From the NCBI RefSeq assembly GCF_011290685.1, contig NZ_JAANYN010000002.1, positions 917,677 through 981,676 of the forward strand: a stretch of DNA of 64,000 nucleotides, given 5' to 3'. The DNA comes from Cyclobacterium plantarum (GTDB lineage Bacteria; Bacteroidota; Bacteroidia; Cytophagales; Cyclobacteriaceae). The notes beneath the pieces are model-generated. The model was not told the DNA's origin. It made no database searches and saw only the letters and a list, made by a program, of their open reading frames with translations. The position numbers and the translations under genes are program-made. The first letter of the stretch is position 1. Each line of letters starts with the position of its first letter. Of the stretch, positions 37,160 to 47,431 are shown in pieces.

Positions 37160-39382
37160 TCAGTTGATCTCTAACACTTCAATTTCTGCTGGCAATGCTT
37201 CTGGTAGCTGTACTACTTTCTTGATTTCATCTACTCCGGCATTGTCTGAAATTCCCAATGGACTGTCCGGGGGAATAAATGGTGCAATGACGATGGAAAC
37301 GATTGAGGTCAGCTTGATCAGGATATTCATGGAGGGCCCTGAGGTATCTTTAAACGGATCTCCAACCGTATCTCCGGTAACGGAAGCCTTGTGCGGCTCT
37401 GAACCTTTGTAATACATTTCTCCATTAATTTCCACACCCTTTTCGAAAGATTTCTTTGCATTGTCCCAGGCACCTCCGGCATTGTTCTGAAAAATACCCA
37501 TCAATACACCGGAGACGGTCACTCCTGCCAACATACCTCCCAAAACCTCATGTCCGAAAAGAAATCCAACGATAATGGGAGACAAAAGGGCAATGGCCCC
37601 TGGTGCCACCATCTCCCGGATGGAAGCCTTGGTAGAGATCTCCACACATTTTTCATAATCCGGCTTTTCGGTATAGTCCATTATGCCCGGCATCTCTTTG
37701 AATTGCCTCCTCACTTCATTTACCATGTCCATGGCTGCCCTTCCTACGGCTGCAATGGCCAGGGATGAAAAAATAAAGGGAATCATGGCCCCAACAAATA
37801 ATCCGGACAAAACATCCGCTTTATAAATGTCTATGGTAGAAATGCCCGAAATACCCACGTAGGCTGCAAATAGTGCCAGGGCTGTCAAAGCTGCTGAAGC
37901 AATGGCAAAACCCTTTCCCGTAGCGGCTGTGGTATTTCCAACGGCATCCAGAATATCGGTTCTCTCCCTGACTTCCTTTGGAAGCCCGGACATTTCAGCA
38001 ATTCCACCGGCGTTATCAGCAATGGGGCCAAAGGCATCTATGGCCAACTGCATGGCAGTGGTGGCCATCATGCCCGCTGCCGCTATGGCTACACCATATA
38101 GACCTGCAGCCATATAGGAAGAAAAAATCCCTCCGGCAAGGACCAAAATTGGCAAAACTGTAGATTGCATTCCTACCGCAAGTCCTCCGATAATATTGGT
38201 GGCATGGCCGGTTGAGGATTGTCTGATGATGGAATTCACCGGGCCTTTGCCCATGGCTGTATAATGTTCGGTAATGATGCTCATCAGGGCCCCAACGATC
38301 AAACCTATAAAAACAGCCCCAAAAACCCCCATTTTCGTAAATGCAATAGAATTTAACCTGGACATGACCAGATCACCTTCCGGCAACATATAATCAATTA
38401 CAAAGAATGAAGCCGCAACAGTCAACAATATTGAAATCCAGTTTCCCCTGTTCAGGGCCGCCTGTACATTTCCTGTTTCGGAATTTATTTTAACGAAAAA
38501 GGTGCCTATTATGGAGAACACCAGTCCCAGCCCGGCTATTACCAGAGGCAGAAGGACCGGAGCAATTCCTCCAAAATTGTCATTACTTACAATTTCTCTT
38601 CCCAATACCATGGAGGCCAATATGGTGGCCACATAGGATCCAAATAAATCTGCTCCCATTCCGGCTACATCCCCTACATTATCACCCACATTATCTGCAA
38701 TGGTAGCTGGATTTCTCACATCATCCTCAGGTATTCCAGCTTCAACTTTTCCCACCAAGTCAGCTCCCACATCGGCAGCTTTGGTGTAAATACCTCCACC
38801 TACCCGGGCAAAAAGAGCAATGGATTCCGCACCCAGGGAAAACCCTGCAAGTACTTCCAGGGCAGTCTCCATTTCATGTCCGTTAACATCGCCTCCTGAA
38901 GACAACACAAACATGTTGTAAAATATGATAAATAAACCACCCATGCCCAATACAGCAAGGCCTGCCACTCCCAAACCCATAACCGTACCCCCTGTAAAGG
39001 ACACATTCAGTGCTTTGGCAAGGCTGGTTTTGGCTGCCTCTGTGGTTCTGACATTGGATTTGGTGGCAATCTTCATTCCCAGGTACCCGGCAAAAGCCGA
39101 CAAAACTGCCCCTATGACGAAAGATACTGCGATTATTGGACTGGAATTTTCAAGTAGAGTCCCGGACCATCCCAAAATGATGGCGGCAATAACCACAAAA
39201 TAAATCATTACCTTCCACTCTGCTTTCAGGAACGACATCGCTCCTTTGGCAATGTAACCTGCCAACTCCACCATACTTTGTTCACCCGTAGGCTGCCTTG
39301 TTACCCAGGCAGATTTTATGGCCATGACCACCAACCCAACAATACCCAAAAAAGGGACCAAATAGAGAAATAATTGTTCCAT
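37160..39382 (-). CDS. hppA: Membrane-bound ion-pumping inorganic pyrophosphatase
   Basis: A 740-aa protein with about 16 membrane segments from the ATG at 39382. An ATG at 39487 would start upstream of the -7 box at 39422-39429, so it is rejected. The pyrophosphate-binding loop [11 protein letters not shown] and [20 protein letters not shown] are intact. [18 protein letters not shown] has Ala and Gly where K+-independent enzymes carry Lys and Thr, which points to the K+-dependent type. It couples PPi hydrolysis to H+ or Na+ export; the ion is not settled by sequence alone. Confidence 0.96.
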   Translation of the reverse strand: MEQLFLYLVPFLGIVGLVVMAIKSAWVTRQPTGEQSMVELAGYIAKGAMSFLKAEWKVMIYFVVIAAIILGWSGTLLENSSPIIAVSFVIGAVLSAFAGYLGMKIATKSNVRTTEAAKTSLAKALNVSFTGGTVMGLGVAGLAVLGMGGLFIIFYNMFVLSSGGDVNGHEMETALEVLAGFSLGAESIALFARVGGGIYTKAADVGADLVGKVEAGIPEDDVRNPATIADNVGDNVGDVAGMGADLFGSYVATILASMVLGREIVSNDNFGGIAPVLLPLVIAGLGLVFSIIGTFFVKINSETGNVQAALNRGNWISILLTVAASFFVIDYMLPEGDLVMSRLNSIAFTKMGVFGAVFIGLIVGALMSIITEHYTAMGKGPVNSIIRQSSTGHATNIIGGLAVGMQSTVLPILVLAGGIFSSYMAAGLYGVAIAAAGMMATTAMQLAIDAFGPIADNAGGIAEMSGLPKEVRERTDILDAVGNTTAATGKGFAIASAALTALALFAAYVGISGISTIDIYKADVLSGLFVGAMIPFIFSSLAIAAVGRAAMDMVNEVRRQFKEMPGIMDYTEKPDYEKCVEISTKASIREMVAPGAIALLSPIIVGFLFGHEVLGGMLAGVTVSGVLMGIFQNNAGGAWDNAKKSFEKGVEINGEMYYKGSEPHKASVTGDTVGDPFKDTSGPSMNILIKLTSIVSIVIAPFIPPDSPLGISDNAGVDEIKKVVQLPEALPAEIEVLEIN

Positions 39383-39421
39383 ATCAGCTATCAAAGAAAT
39401 ATATAGATTTTTTAATTTCGA

Positions 39422-39451
39422 CAAAGATATTATTATTCCCAATCCTTTCAA
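39422..39451 (-). promoter_or_regulatory. Bacteroidota promoter of hppA
   Basis: On the minus strand TTG (39449-39451), exactly 19 bp, then TATCTTTG (39422-39429). This is the best consensus promoter in the window and lies 40 bp before the ATG at 39382. Confidence 0.75.
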
Positions 39452-39704
39452 GAAAGAAACTGTAAAAGATGCTTTTGTAGGTTCCAAACATTCAATTTGA
39501 GGCTTTGGCCCTTAGAAACCCTGAATTTTTTAAAAATGTCACCGGAAATTTCAGGCTTTCCGTCAAAATCAATTCTCCTCCTCATGCGAGATACAGTGAT
39601 GACAAGGATCTTATCCGGATTTTTACCATTGGTTCTTTTTCAATAAGGATTTGTCATTAATTTTAGGTTAATTAAGCTACAAACGCCAAACCCGGCCCAT
39701 TTCT

Positions 39705-42077
39705 ATGAAAAAATCAAATATGAGATCCTGTTTTTTCGGAGGTATCATTTTAATTATCAGTCTGATACCCATTTTTAGCAAGGCTCAATCCCCTGATACT
39801 TTGAAGCGCAAAGCTTTTTTAGAAGATCTCCGTGAATTAAACAGACCCCACCCGCGCCCTGAGCAGAGGGCCAGAAACGTTTTTGCTTCCTTTGAGCGGC
39901 TGAGCTATAAGGATAGCACCTGGGATGCCTGGCAAAAAAGGACCGGAGAATTGCCTCCTGATTTCGACTCCCTGCCTGATCTTCCTTTTCTCCCCGATCC
40001 ACTTATCCTGGATGAAGGTGGTCGGCAGATCCCTGTTGAAACAATGGAACAGTGGCAGGCAAAAAGAGAATGGATACAAGAACAGGTGAAACTTTTACTT
40101 TCCGGAACCTTTCCCGATCCTCCGGAAAACTTCACATCAGAAATCTTATCCGAACACCAGGAAGGTGAAATCAAGGTTCAAACCGTCCTGCTGAAATTTG
40201 GAGACCATGAAAAAGCCAGGCTAACCCTCGAAGTATTTACCCCTTCCGGCGATGGACCACACCCGGTCTTTATGAGCCAGTGGAACCACAGGGGTTGGGT
40301 GCAGATAGCCGTAAGAAGGGGCTACATGGGAGTCATATATGCCGGGGCAGATGTTTTTGATGAGACCATTTCCTACCAGGAAGTGTACCCTGAGTACGAT
40401 TGGTCTGCCTTGATGACCCGCGCATGGGGAGCACATAGAGCCGTCGATTACCTGTATACTTTGCCTCATGTGGATAAAGATAAAATTGCATTGACCGGGC
40501 ATTCCAGGAATGCAAAATTATCCATTTTTGCCGCAGCCTTTGACCCAAGGATCACCGCCCTGATAAGCAGTAGCGGAGGTACGGGTGGAGAGATCCCCTA
40601 CCGGTATACGGACGAAAGACATGAAAATGAATCAATCGATTACCTGAATTCGATCAGGCCTCAATGGTTTCATCCCCGCTTGCGGTTTTTTAACGGCAGG
40701 GAACACAAGCTGCCCATTGACCAAAACTCCCTGATGGCCTTGATTGCCCCCAATGCATTATTGCTGAGCTCTTCTATCAGGGAGGCCGGAGGTGGTGACC
40801 CCTGGGCCATCGAACAAAACTACAAGTCTCTGCGGCAGGTGTATGACTTTCTGGGACAACCAGATAAATTAGGGATCCGATTCAGGGATGGGAAACACGC
40901 CGTTGCGGCCAGGGATATAGAATCTTTTGTGGACTGGCTGGACATACAGTTTGGCCGATCGGACAAAAAATGGAACAATAAGAGGTATTACAGTTATGAT
41001 TTTGATAGCTGGGAAAAGGGAAGAAAGCCACCAGGCTTACTCAACGAACAGCCAGTAGCATTATCTTCCTTAATGGACAACACGGCTACACTGGATCAAT
41101 CCGGTCTGAATGCCTGGCAAGAAAAAGTCAGGGAAAGGATCCGGTGGACCCTTGGAAAGCAGCCTGAGGGAATCGCCGCCTCCCCTATTTCAAATTTGAG
41201 CAACAATACGGATTACCTGGACCTGTTACTCAATCGTCCGCAGGTATCCAACGGCATCAGGCGAAACATAGCCCCTTACAATGCTTTGGGAGATTACCAG
41301 CATGGTGCCATTTACCTTCCTTCGGATGATCAGGGGGAATTCAAACCAGAAAGTGGAAAAAAAATCCCTATGGTCATATACCTGCATAAGTATGTCAACA
41401 CAGGGTTTGATACCGGAATGAACCATTTTATTGAAACTTGTTTGGCTAAGGGTATGGCTGTATTCACCATGGATCTGTTGGGATATGGCAGCCGCATTGA
41501 AGAAGGCTCCGGTTTTTATAACAGGTATCCGAATTGGTCAAAAATGGGTAAAATGGTCAAAGATACCCGTGATGCCATTCAGGCAGTGGGTCAACTGCCA
41601 TTTGTAGATACCAACCAATTGTACCTGGCTGGCTATGCTTTGGGTGGTACCGTAGCCCTTTTTACTGCTGCTTTGGAGGAGCAGGTAGCCGGGGTAGCGG
41701 TTGCTTCTGCTTTTACCCCTTTGCGGGAGGCTGGTGCGCATATGGAGGGAATCAAAGCATATTCTCACCTTTATGGCCTGATCCCCAACTGGGGGTACTA
41801 CACGGATCATCCCTCGGCGATACCGGTGGATTTCCCGGAAATACTGGCTACCATCCTTCCACGGCCGCTGATGGTCGTCAGTCCAGCTCAGGACCGGCAT
41901 GCCGATTTGCCAGCCATTAGCAGAACCCTTCAAAATCTCAAAAAAATCACCCATCAAATGGGAGACAAACACAGCCCCTACCAGTATATACCCAAGGGAT
42001 TTAACCGATTCGGAGAGACCTCCCAGGATAAAATGATAGACTGGATTCATCAGCATACCCAACAAACTCATGATTAA
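39705..42077 (+). CDS. Exported two-domain alpha/beta hydrolase, CE15-like first domain
   Basis: A 790-aa protein with a signal peptide (ending SKAQ, residue 28). The first hydrolase domain (about 110-415) has GHSRNAK with nucleophile S267 and a likely catalytic H398, resembling the GCSRxGK motif of CE15 glucuronoyl esterases. The second domain (about 500-785) keeps the fold, but its elbow reads GYALGG, with Ala at the nucleophile position (A645), so it is probably inactive. It may be an esterase or a deacylase in the periplasm. It overlaps the next gene by 8 nt. Exact substrate unknown. Confidence 0.85.
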   Translation: MKKSNMRSCFFGGIILIISLIPIFSKAQSPDTLKRKAFLEDLRELNRPHPRPEQRARNVFASFERLSYKDSTWDAWQKRTGELPPDFDSLPDLPFLPDPLILDEGGRQIPVETMEQWQAKREWIQEQVKLLLSGTFPDPPENFTSEILSEHQEGEIKVQTVLLKFGDHEKARLTLEVFTPSGDGPHPVFMSQWNHRGWVQIAVRRGYMGVIYAGADVFDETISYQEVYPEYDWSALMTRAWGAHRAVDYLYTLPHVDKDKIALTGHSRNAKLSIFAAAFDPRITALISSSGGTGGEIPYRYTDERHENESIDYLNSIRPQWFHPRLRFFNGREHKLPIDQNSLMALIAPNALLLSSSIREAGGGDPWAIEQNYKSLRQVYDFLGQPDKLGIRFRDGKHAVAARDIESFVDWLDIQFGRSDKKWNNKRYYSYDFDSWEKGRKPPGLLNEQPVALSSLMDNTATLDQSGLNAWQEKVRERIRWTLGKQPEGIAASPISNLSNNTDYLDLLLNRPQVSNGIRRNIAPYNALGDYQHGAIYLPSDDQGEFKPESGKKIPMVIYLHKYVNTGFDTGMNHFIETCLAKGMAVFTMDLLGYGSRIEEGSGFYNRYPNWSKMGKMVKDTRDAIQAVGQLPFVDTNQLYLAGYALGGTVALFTAALEEQVAGVAVASAFTPLREAGAHMEGIKAYSHLYGLIPNWGYYTDHPSAIPVDFPEILATILPRPLMVVSPAQDRHADLPAISRTLQNLKKITHQMGDKHSPYQYIPKGFNRFGETSQDKMIDWIHQHTQQTHD

Positions 42078-44490
42078 GTTATTGATTGATACAAAGTTTT
42101 TATTTCCTTCCCTTATTTGCCTGCTTTTTCTGCTGGTTTCAATTCCGGGGATGGGCCGGCAAAAAGAACTGGATAGTGGCCTGACGCTGGCAGTCTTTGA
42201 TGTGGATGCTACTCCCCCAGTCGGAAGCTGGCTGGCTTATGACCCGATGCAAAACAGGGATGATTTAGGTCTCAGGGCAAAAGGAATTGTCATTTCAGGA
42301 AGCGGTCTTCCCATTGTACTCTGTGCTGTAGATTGGATTGGAATTGCCAATGAAAGTCAGGATGCTTTCAAAGCGACTTTGGCAAAGGCGGCTTCCACCA
42401 TACCCTCGCGGGTAGCCGTCCATACGGTACACCAGCACGATGCGCCCATCAGTGATTGGGGAGCGGAAAAAATCCTGGTGGATGCAGGTTTAGCCCCATT
42501 TGCCTTTGATAGTTCCTTTGACCGGATTGTATTGAACAGGCTGGAAGCCGCCATACGCAGTGCTTTACCCAATGCCCAACCCCTGACCCATGTGGGTACA
42601 GGAAAAGCAATGGTAGAAAGGGTGGCTTCAAACCGCCGTATCAAAGGAACTGACGGGAAAATCGCATATTTTCGCAGCTCCTCTACCAAAGATCCCAAAA
42701 TCCGGGATTTCCCTGAAGGCCTGATTGATCCGGAAGTTTCACTGATCAGCTTTTGGAATGAAGATCGGCCCCTGGCGGTCCTGAGTTATTATGCCGTCCA
42801 TCCGCAGAGCTACTATCTCACCAAGGTAGCCAATCCCGACTTTCCGGGTATAGCCAGGTACATGCGCCAACTGGAGGTTCCTGAAGCCTTGCATGTACAT
42901 TTCAACGGTGCCGGTGCCAATATTGCTGCAGGAAAATACAATGATGGCTCAAAAATCAACAGAGGTCTGTTGGCTGATCGGCTGGCCGCAGGGATGAAAA
43001 AGGCCTGGGAAAACACGAGAAAACAGGCATTGGCCCCTGCTGATATATTTTGGCAACAAGAACCCGTTTTACTGCCGGCAAATGAGGATATCCCGAATAT
43101 TGAACAGGAAATGCACCGGCAGAACGCTCGCTGGCTGACCAATAACATGCAAAAATTAGCCTGGTACAAGCGGCAGGAATCGGGAAAAAAAATTGAGATT
43201 AGTGGCCTGACACTTGGAAATGCACGGATACTCCATCTACCTGGAGAACTATTTGTGGAGTACCAATTGGCAGCCAAGGCCGAAAGACCCGACTTATTTG
43301 TAGCCATGGCAGCTTATGGGGATTACGGACCATTTTATATTGGTACCGCTGCGGCCTATCAGGAAGGTGGTTATGAAATCGATGCCAGCCCGGTAACTTC
43401 GGAAGCCGAGCCAGTCATCATGGCTTCGATCAAAAAGATCCTGCATCAACCCATACCCAAGCGGGAAGCATCCAATTCCTACATTTTGCGGGAAGAAAGT
43501 GACACTCCTATCAGAAGCATTCATGAATGGAAAGAAAAAGAGAAAGTTTGGAAAAACAATATGGCCTCCATCATGGGAACCCTACCCTTCCGTGAAAGTC
43601 TGTCCATTCCTACCCTGACCTATACCGACTCCCTGGTGGAGAGCAGGTTTACCCGTTATCAGGTGAGTTTTCCGTCCGACCATAGAAATAATGTAACGGC
43701 CTACCTGTATGTTCCGCATCAAAGCAAAAACCGGCCAGCCATGTTGGTCCTTCACAGCACAGGCGAGGAGGGTAAAAGAATCGTAGATGGACAGGGTCCA
43801 TTAGAAAACAGGGCTATAGCGAGAGAGCTGGCCGAAAAGGGTTACGTGGTGATGGCTCCTGATTATCCAAGCTTTGGGGAACAGAAAAACCATGACTTTT
43901 CACTGGATGGCTTTCCTTCAGGAACCTTGTTAGGGGTTTGGAATCACATGCGTTGTGTGGATGTTTTGAGCCAGATGGAGGCAGTAGACCCCAAACGCAT
44001 AGGTGTGATCGGGCACTCTCTGGGAGGGCACAATGCGCTTTTTGCCGCAGCTCATGATACACGGATCAAGGTGGTGGTGAGCAGTTGCGGCTGGACTCCC
44101 TTTGAATTTTATGATATAGGAGAAGCGGGTACAAAAAATTATGGAGGACGGCTTGGGCCCTGGGCCCAGGAAAGATACATGCCAGCCATCAAAAATCAGC
44201 TTCCGGATGCCCATCTTCCGTTTGATTTTACAGATATTATCGCCTTGATTGCTCCCAGACCTGTGTTTACCAATGCCCCATTGCAGGATAGCAATTTTTC
44301 CGTGGAAGGGGTCAAAACCGGAATCCATTTACTCGCTCCTGTATACCAGTGGATGGGGTTTCCGGATCACCTGCAGGTGAGGTATCCGGATGCCGGACAT
44401 GACTTTCCCACGAAAATAAGAAAGGAGGCTTATGCCTTTTTGGATGATTTTTTCGGTTTTAAGCCGACTAAAAAATTGGCCTTTGAGTGA
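42070..44490 (+). CDS. Ceramidase-like domain fused to an alpha/beta hydrolase
   Basis: An 806-aa exported protein (signal ending near residue 28). Residues 35-460 resemble the N-terminal domain of neutral/alkaline non-lysosomal ceramidases: CAVDWIG, VHTVHQHDAP (H118, H121, H123) and YAVHPQSY (H244) are placed like the metal ligands. Residues 480-800 are an alpha/beta hydrolase with nucleophile S650 (GHSLGGH) and base H777 (DAGHDF). The ATGATTAA overlap with the upstream gene indicates coupled translation. Amide or ester cleavage in the periplasm is inferred; the lipid substrate of true ceramidases need not apply. Confidence 0.82.
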   Translation: MIKLLIDTKFLFPSLICLLFLLVSIPGMGRQKELDSGLTLAVFDVDATPPVGSWLAYDPMQNRDDLGLRAKGIVISGSGLPIVLCAVDWIGIANESQDAFKATLAKAASTIPSRVAVHTVHQHDAPISDWGAEKILVDAGLAPFAFDSSFDRIVLNRLEAAIRSALPNAQPLTHVGTGKAMVERVASNRRIKGTDGKIAYFRSSSTKDPKIRDFPEGLIDPEVSLISFWNEDRPLAVLSYYAVHPQSYYLTKVANPDFPGIARYMRQLEVPEALHVHFNGAGANIAAGKYNDGSKINRGLLADRLAAGMKKAWENTRKQALAPADIFWQQEPVLLPANEDIPNIEQEMHRQNARWLTNNMQKLAWYKRQESGKKIEISGLTLGNARILHLPGELFVEYQLAAKAERPDLFVAMAAYGDYGPFYIGTAAAYQEGGYEIDASPVTSEAEPVIMASIKKILHQPIPKREASNSYILREESDTPIRSIHEWKEKEKVWKNNMASIMGTLPFRESLSIPTLTYTDSLVESRFTRYQVSFPSDHRNNVTAYLYVPHQSKNRPAMLVLHSTGEEGKRIVDGQGPLENRAIARELAEKGYVVMAPDYPSFGEQKNHDFSLDGFPSGTLLGVWNHMRCVDVLSQMEAVDPKRIGVIGHSLGGHNALFAAAHDTRIKVVVSSCGWTPFEFYDIGEAGTKNYGGRLGPWAQERYMPAIKNQLPDAHLPFDFTDIIALIAPRPVFTNAPLQDSNFSVEGVKTGIHLLAPVYQWMGFPDHLQVRYPDAGHDFPTKIRKEAYAFLDDFFGFKPTKKLAFE

Positions 44491-44529
44491 CAAAAGGTTC
44501 ATATAAATCATGGAGTAATTAAAAAAATG

Positions 44530-44565
44530 ATCCGTTAACGGAAAATAATTTTCATTTTAACGGAT
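44530..44565. repeat. Inverted repeat between the hydrolase pair and the propeller gene
   Basis: Perfect 9-bp arms ATCCGTTAA (44530-44538) and TTAACGGAT (44557-44565) with a smaller inner stem. No T-run follows, so it is more likely an operator or RNA processing site than a full terminator. Confidence 0.4.
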
Positions 44566-44609
44566 TTAAACCAATATTGGAAATCAATCAATAACACACA
44601 TTATTTGAC

Positions 44610-46721
44610 ATGAAACTTTCCGCATCCTTCATTCTCTCCATGATATTGCTTTCAGGTCTACAATCCTGTAAAGAAGACAAATATGCCGGCCCCCTGAGCC
44701 CGGAGGCCTCCATGGCTACCTTTGATATACACGAAGGTTTCGAAGTACAACTCTTTGCCGCCGAGCCTCATATCAAGGATCCGGTGGATTTGGTATTTGA
44801 TGAGCATGGAAGGGCCTTCGCCATAGAAATGCCTGACTACCCCTACAAGCCTGAAGAAGGTAAGGGAAGGGGAGTGATTAAACAACTGGTAGATGAAGAC
44901 GGAGATGGGCAGATAGACACCTCCATTGTTTTTGCAGAAGGCATAGCAGATGCCACCAGTCTGATGCCCTGGAAGGGAGGCTTGCTGGTAACAGCTGCAC
45001 CCTATATCTATTACATGAAAGATATGGATGAGGATGGAGCTGCGGACAGCAAAGAAATCATTTTTTCCGGTTTTTTTGAAAATAATTCTGAAGCCCAGAT
45101 TACTAATTTGCGACTGGGCGTGGATAATTGGATCTATGCGGCCAATAACGGGCAAAGAAGTGAGGTAAGCTTCCAAAACAAAACTGAAAAAAAGCCAATA
45201 AACCTTCAGGGGATGGATTTTAGATTTCGACTGGACAAGGGCCAATTTGAAAAAGAGAGCGGCACCGCACAATTTGGGCAGACCTTCGATGACTGGGGCA
45301 ATAAGGTTTTTACCCAAAACACTTTGCATGTGCAGCAGGCAGTTATTCCTGGAAGATACCTGGAACGCCACGGGCTTTTATCAAGCAAATCCGTAAATCA
45401 AAACATTTCCGACCATGATTTTGAAATGTTTCAAATGACTCCCCCGCCCTACTGGCGGGCAGAAAGGACCAAAAGAAGGAACAAACAATATCAGGAACAG
45501 GAATTGGACCGGGTAGAACATGCCGAGGACTATTTTACCGGGGCCTCAGGAGGTACGGTTTACAACGGAGGAGCCTTTCCTGACGAATTTTACGGAGACC
45601 TATTTACCGGAGATGTAGCAGGAAACCTGGTTCACAGAGACCAGTTGGTGCTGGATAAAAACGGACCATCCCTACTGGCCAGGCGCCATGCTGAAGAAAC
45701 CACTAAGGAATTCCTGGCATCCACCGATCCCTGGTTCAGGCCGGTAGGTTTTACGGTAGGTCCTGATGGTTTTTTGTACCTGGTTGATTTTTACCGGCAA
45801 CATATAGAAACCCCGGTTTCGATCCCGGATGATCTAAAAGCGGAAATGGACTTCATGAATGGAGAAAACCATGGGCGGATTTATCGCCTGGTACCAAAAG
45901 GCAGGGGTGTTGGAAAATGGGAATCCCCTGATTTTTCAAAAATGGACGCGGAAGCTCTTGTAGCTCAACTGGCCCATGACAATGGCTGGAACAGAACTAC
46001 CGCTCAGCGCTTGATACTGGAAAATCCCAGCGCGGAGCAGGTGCCTTTTTTATTGGCATTGGCAAAAAAGGAAAACCCAAAAGCCCAGGTTCTCGCCCTT
46101 CATTTATTGCATTCCATGGATGCTTTACCTTCGGATTTGGTAGCATCCGCATTGGAAAGCGAGCACTGGGGGCTTGTTAAAAATGCTTTGGTATTGGCAG
46201 AGGACTTTCCCGGATTAAGGGAAGAGATATCGGAAAAAATAAACCATGAAAACCCAATGATTTCCATGCAGGCTGTTTTAAGCCTGGGAAATTATGAGGA
46301 CAATGCAGTCATTGAAAAAATGGCGGGTGTATTGATGGAAAAGGGATCAAATAAATGGTTTCGAACAGCAATCCTTAGCTCCAATGCTGGCTCCGGACTT
46401 CAGATCCTTGCAGCATTGAAAGAGCAGCATGATTTTTTCGAAAGTTCTGAAGGTTGGAAAAATGATTACCTTAAAGAAGTGTCACATATATTGGGTGCAA
46501 AAGGGGAAGAAGGCGATATTAAGGATTTCATCGGATTATTGTCTTCTTTGGAAGGCGAAAATGTGGATCATTGGAAGGAAATAGCTTTGGATAACCTGAA
46601 AAAAGGTCTGGATCGATCAAAGGATATCCACTCTGAAAATTTGACAGCAATATTAAAAAAACTGGAAGAAGGGGAAAATTATGCAGCATTCCCCCTTCAG
46701 GAATTAATGACAGCTCTTTAA
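44610..46721 (+). CDS. PVC-type beta-propeller (dehydrogenase-like) lipoprotein with HEAT repeats
   Basis: A 703-aa lipoprotein (C20, GLQSC). Residues 35-430 match the propeller of PVC-type membrane-bound dehydrogenase-like proteins (EGFEVQLFAAEP, DPVDLVFDEHGRAFAIEMPDYP, GDLFTGDVAGNLVHR, PVGFTVGPDGFLYLVDFYRQHIETP). Two DxDxDG-like loops may bind calcium. Residues 445-700 look like HEAT repeats. The family often ends in a cytochrome c domain; no CxxCH is present here. A HiPIP gene starts 10 nt downstream. Probable role: periplasmic oxidation of a sugar or similar compound, not proven. Confidence 0.85.
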   Translation: MKLSASFILSMILLSGLQSCKEDKYAGPLSPEASMATFDIHEGFEVQLFAAEPHIKDPVDLVFDEHGRAFAIEMPDYPYKPEEGKGRGVIKQLVDEDGDGQIDTSIVFAEGIADATSLMPWKGGLLVTAAPYIYYMKDMDEDGAADSKEIIFSGFFENNSEAQITNLRLGVDNWIYAANNGQRSEVSFQNKTEKKPINLQGMDFRFRLDKGQFEKESGTAQFGQTFDDWGNKVFTQNTLHVQQAVIPGRYLERHGLLSSKSVNQNISDHDFEMFQMTPPPYWRAERTKRRNKQYQEQELDRVEHAEDYFTGASGGTVYNGGAFPDEFYGDLFTGDVAGNLVHRDQLVLDKNGPSLLARRHAEETTKEFLASTDPWFRPVGFTVGPDGFLYLVDFYRQHIETPVSIPDDLKAEMDFMNGENHGRIYRLVPKGRGVGKWESPDFSKMDAEALVAQLAHDNGWNRTTAQRLILENPSAEQVPFLLALAKKENPKAQVLALHLLHSMDALPSDLVASALESEHWGLVKNALVLAEDFPGLREEISEKINHENPMISMQAVLSLGNYEDNAVIEKMAGVLMEKGSNKWFRTAILSSNAGSGLQILAALKEQHDFFESSEGWKNDYLKEVSHILGAKGEEGDIKDFIGLLSSLEGENVDHWKEIALDNLKKGLDRSKDIHSENLTAILKKLEEGENYAAFPLQELMTAL

Positions 46722-46731
46722 AAATCAACCC

Positions 46732-47055
46732 ATGCAAAGAAGGAATTTTGTAAAGTATTTACTCGGTTCATTAACCCTGATTTTATCCAATTGTGCCAGC
46801 CCGAAAAAAGAATACCAACTCGAACAGGTTACTGATTGTGCAGACCTTACAGGCTTAAGCGAGGATGAACTGGAAAAAAGAAAAAGCCTGGGATATGAAG
46901 AAGAAACGCCGGTTTCTGACAATCGTTGTGACAATTGTCAGCTCTACCTGCCCCCTACGGAAAAAAGAAAATGTGGTGGATGCCAACTCTTTAAGGGTCC
47001 TGTAAAAGCCGGAGCTTACTGTACCTATTGGGCTCCTAGGGTGAACAATGCCTGA
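46732..47055 (+). CDS. High-potential iron-sulfur protein (HiPIP), Tat lipoprotein
   Basis: A 107-aa protein. QRRNFVKYLL is a twin-arginine signal and ILSNC supplies a lipobox (C21). The cluster region CDNCQLY (C66, C69), GGCQLFKGPV (C84) and GAYCTYWAP (C97) matches the HiPIP pattern for a [4Fe-4S] cluster; C81 is an extra cysteine. HiPIPs carry single electrons at high potential in the periplasm. It starts 10 nt after the propeller gene, so it may accept electrons from it. Confidence 0.88.
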   Translation: MQRRNFVKYLLGSLTLILSNCASPKKEYQLEQVTDCADLTGLSEDELEKRKSLGYEEETPVSDNRCDNCQLYLPPTEKRKCGGCQLFKGPVKAGAYCTYWAPRVNNA

Positions 47056-47124
47056 AATACAATCTAATTTTTTAATCGAACAAATACCTGTTCCTGATTG
47101 TTTTATCGGGTAAAGAAACATACT

Positions 47125-47331
47125 ATGGACAACCCATTGGTACCAGTTAGCCTGGTAACAGGCTTTCTATTGATTTACGTTGTTGCTGTAGCAGTAAACC
47201 TGAATACCGCACTGATATTGTTTCTATTTTCCATTTCTCCGGTATTAATGATCTGGATGGTGGTAAAAGTATTGAAGGCTGCCTTTGAGTCTACCCATAC
47301 CTTTGATGAAAAATGGTATGAGGACCAATAA
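47125..47331 (+). CDS. Small two-helix membrane protein
   Basis: A 68-aa protein from the ATG at 47125, with two hydrophobic segments and a charged, acidic tail (FDEKWYEDQ). No family is recognised. It lies 69 nt after the HiPIP gene on the same strand and could belong to that transcript. Similar short unannotated membrane proteins are common in Bacteroidota. Function unknown. Confidence 0.65.
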   Translation: MDNPLVPVSLVTGFLLIYVVAVAVNLNTALILFLFSISPVLMIWMVVKVLKAAFESTHTFDEKWYEDQ

Positions 47332-47431
47332 GAGCATTCAAAAAACTTTGATTTGATGCAGTTAACTAGTTTTTTGAAGGATATTCTTTAACTTTAATTT
47401 TTACTGTTTACTTTCAAATGCACCTCATACC

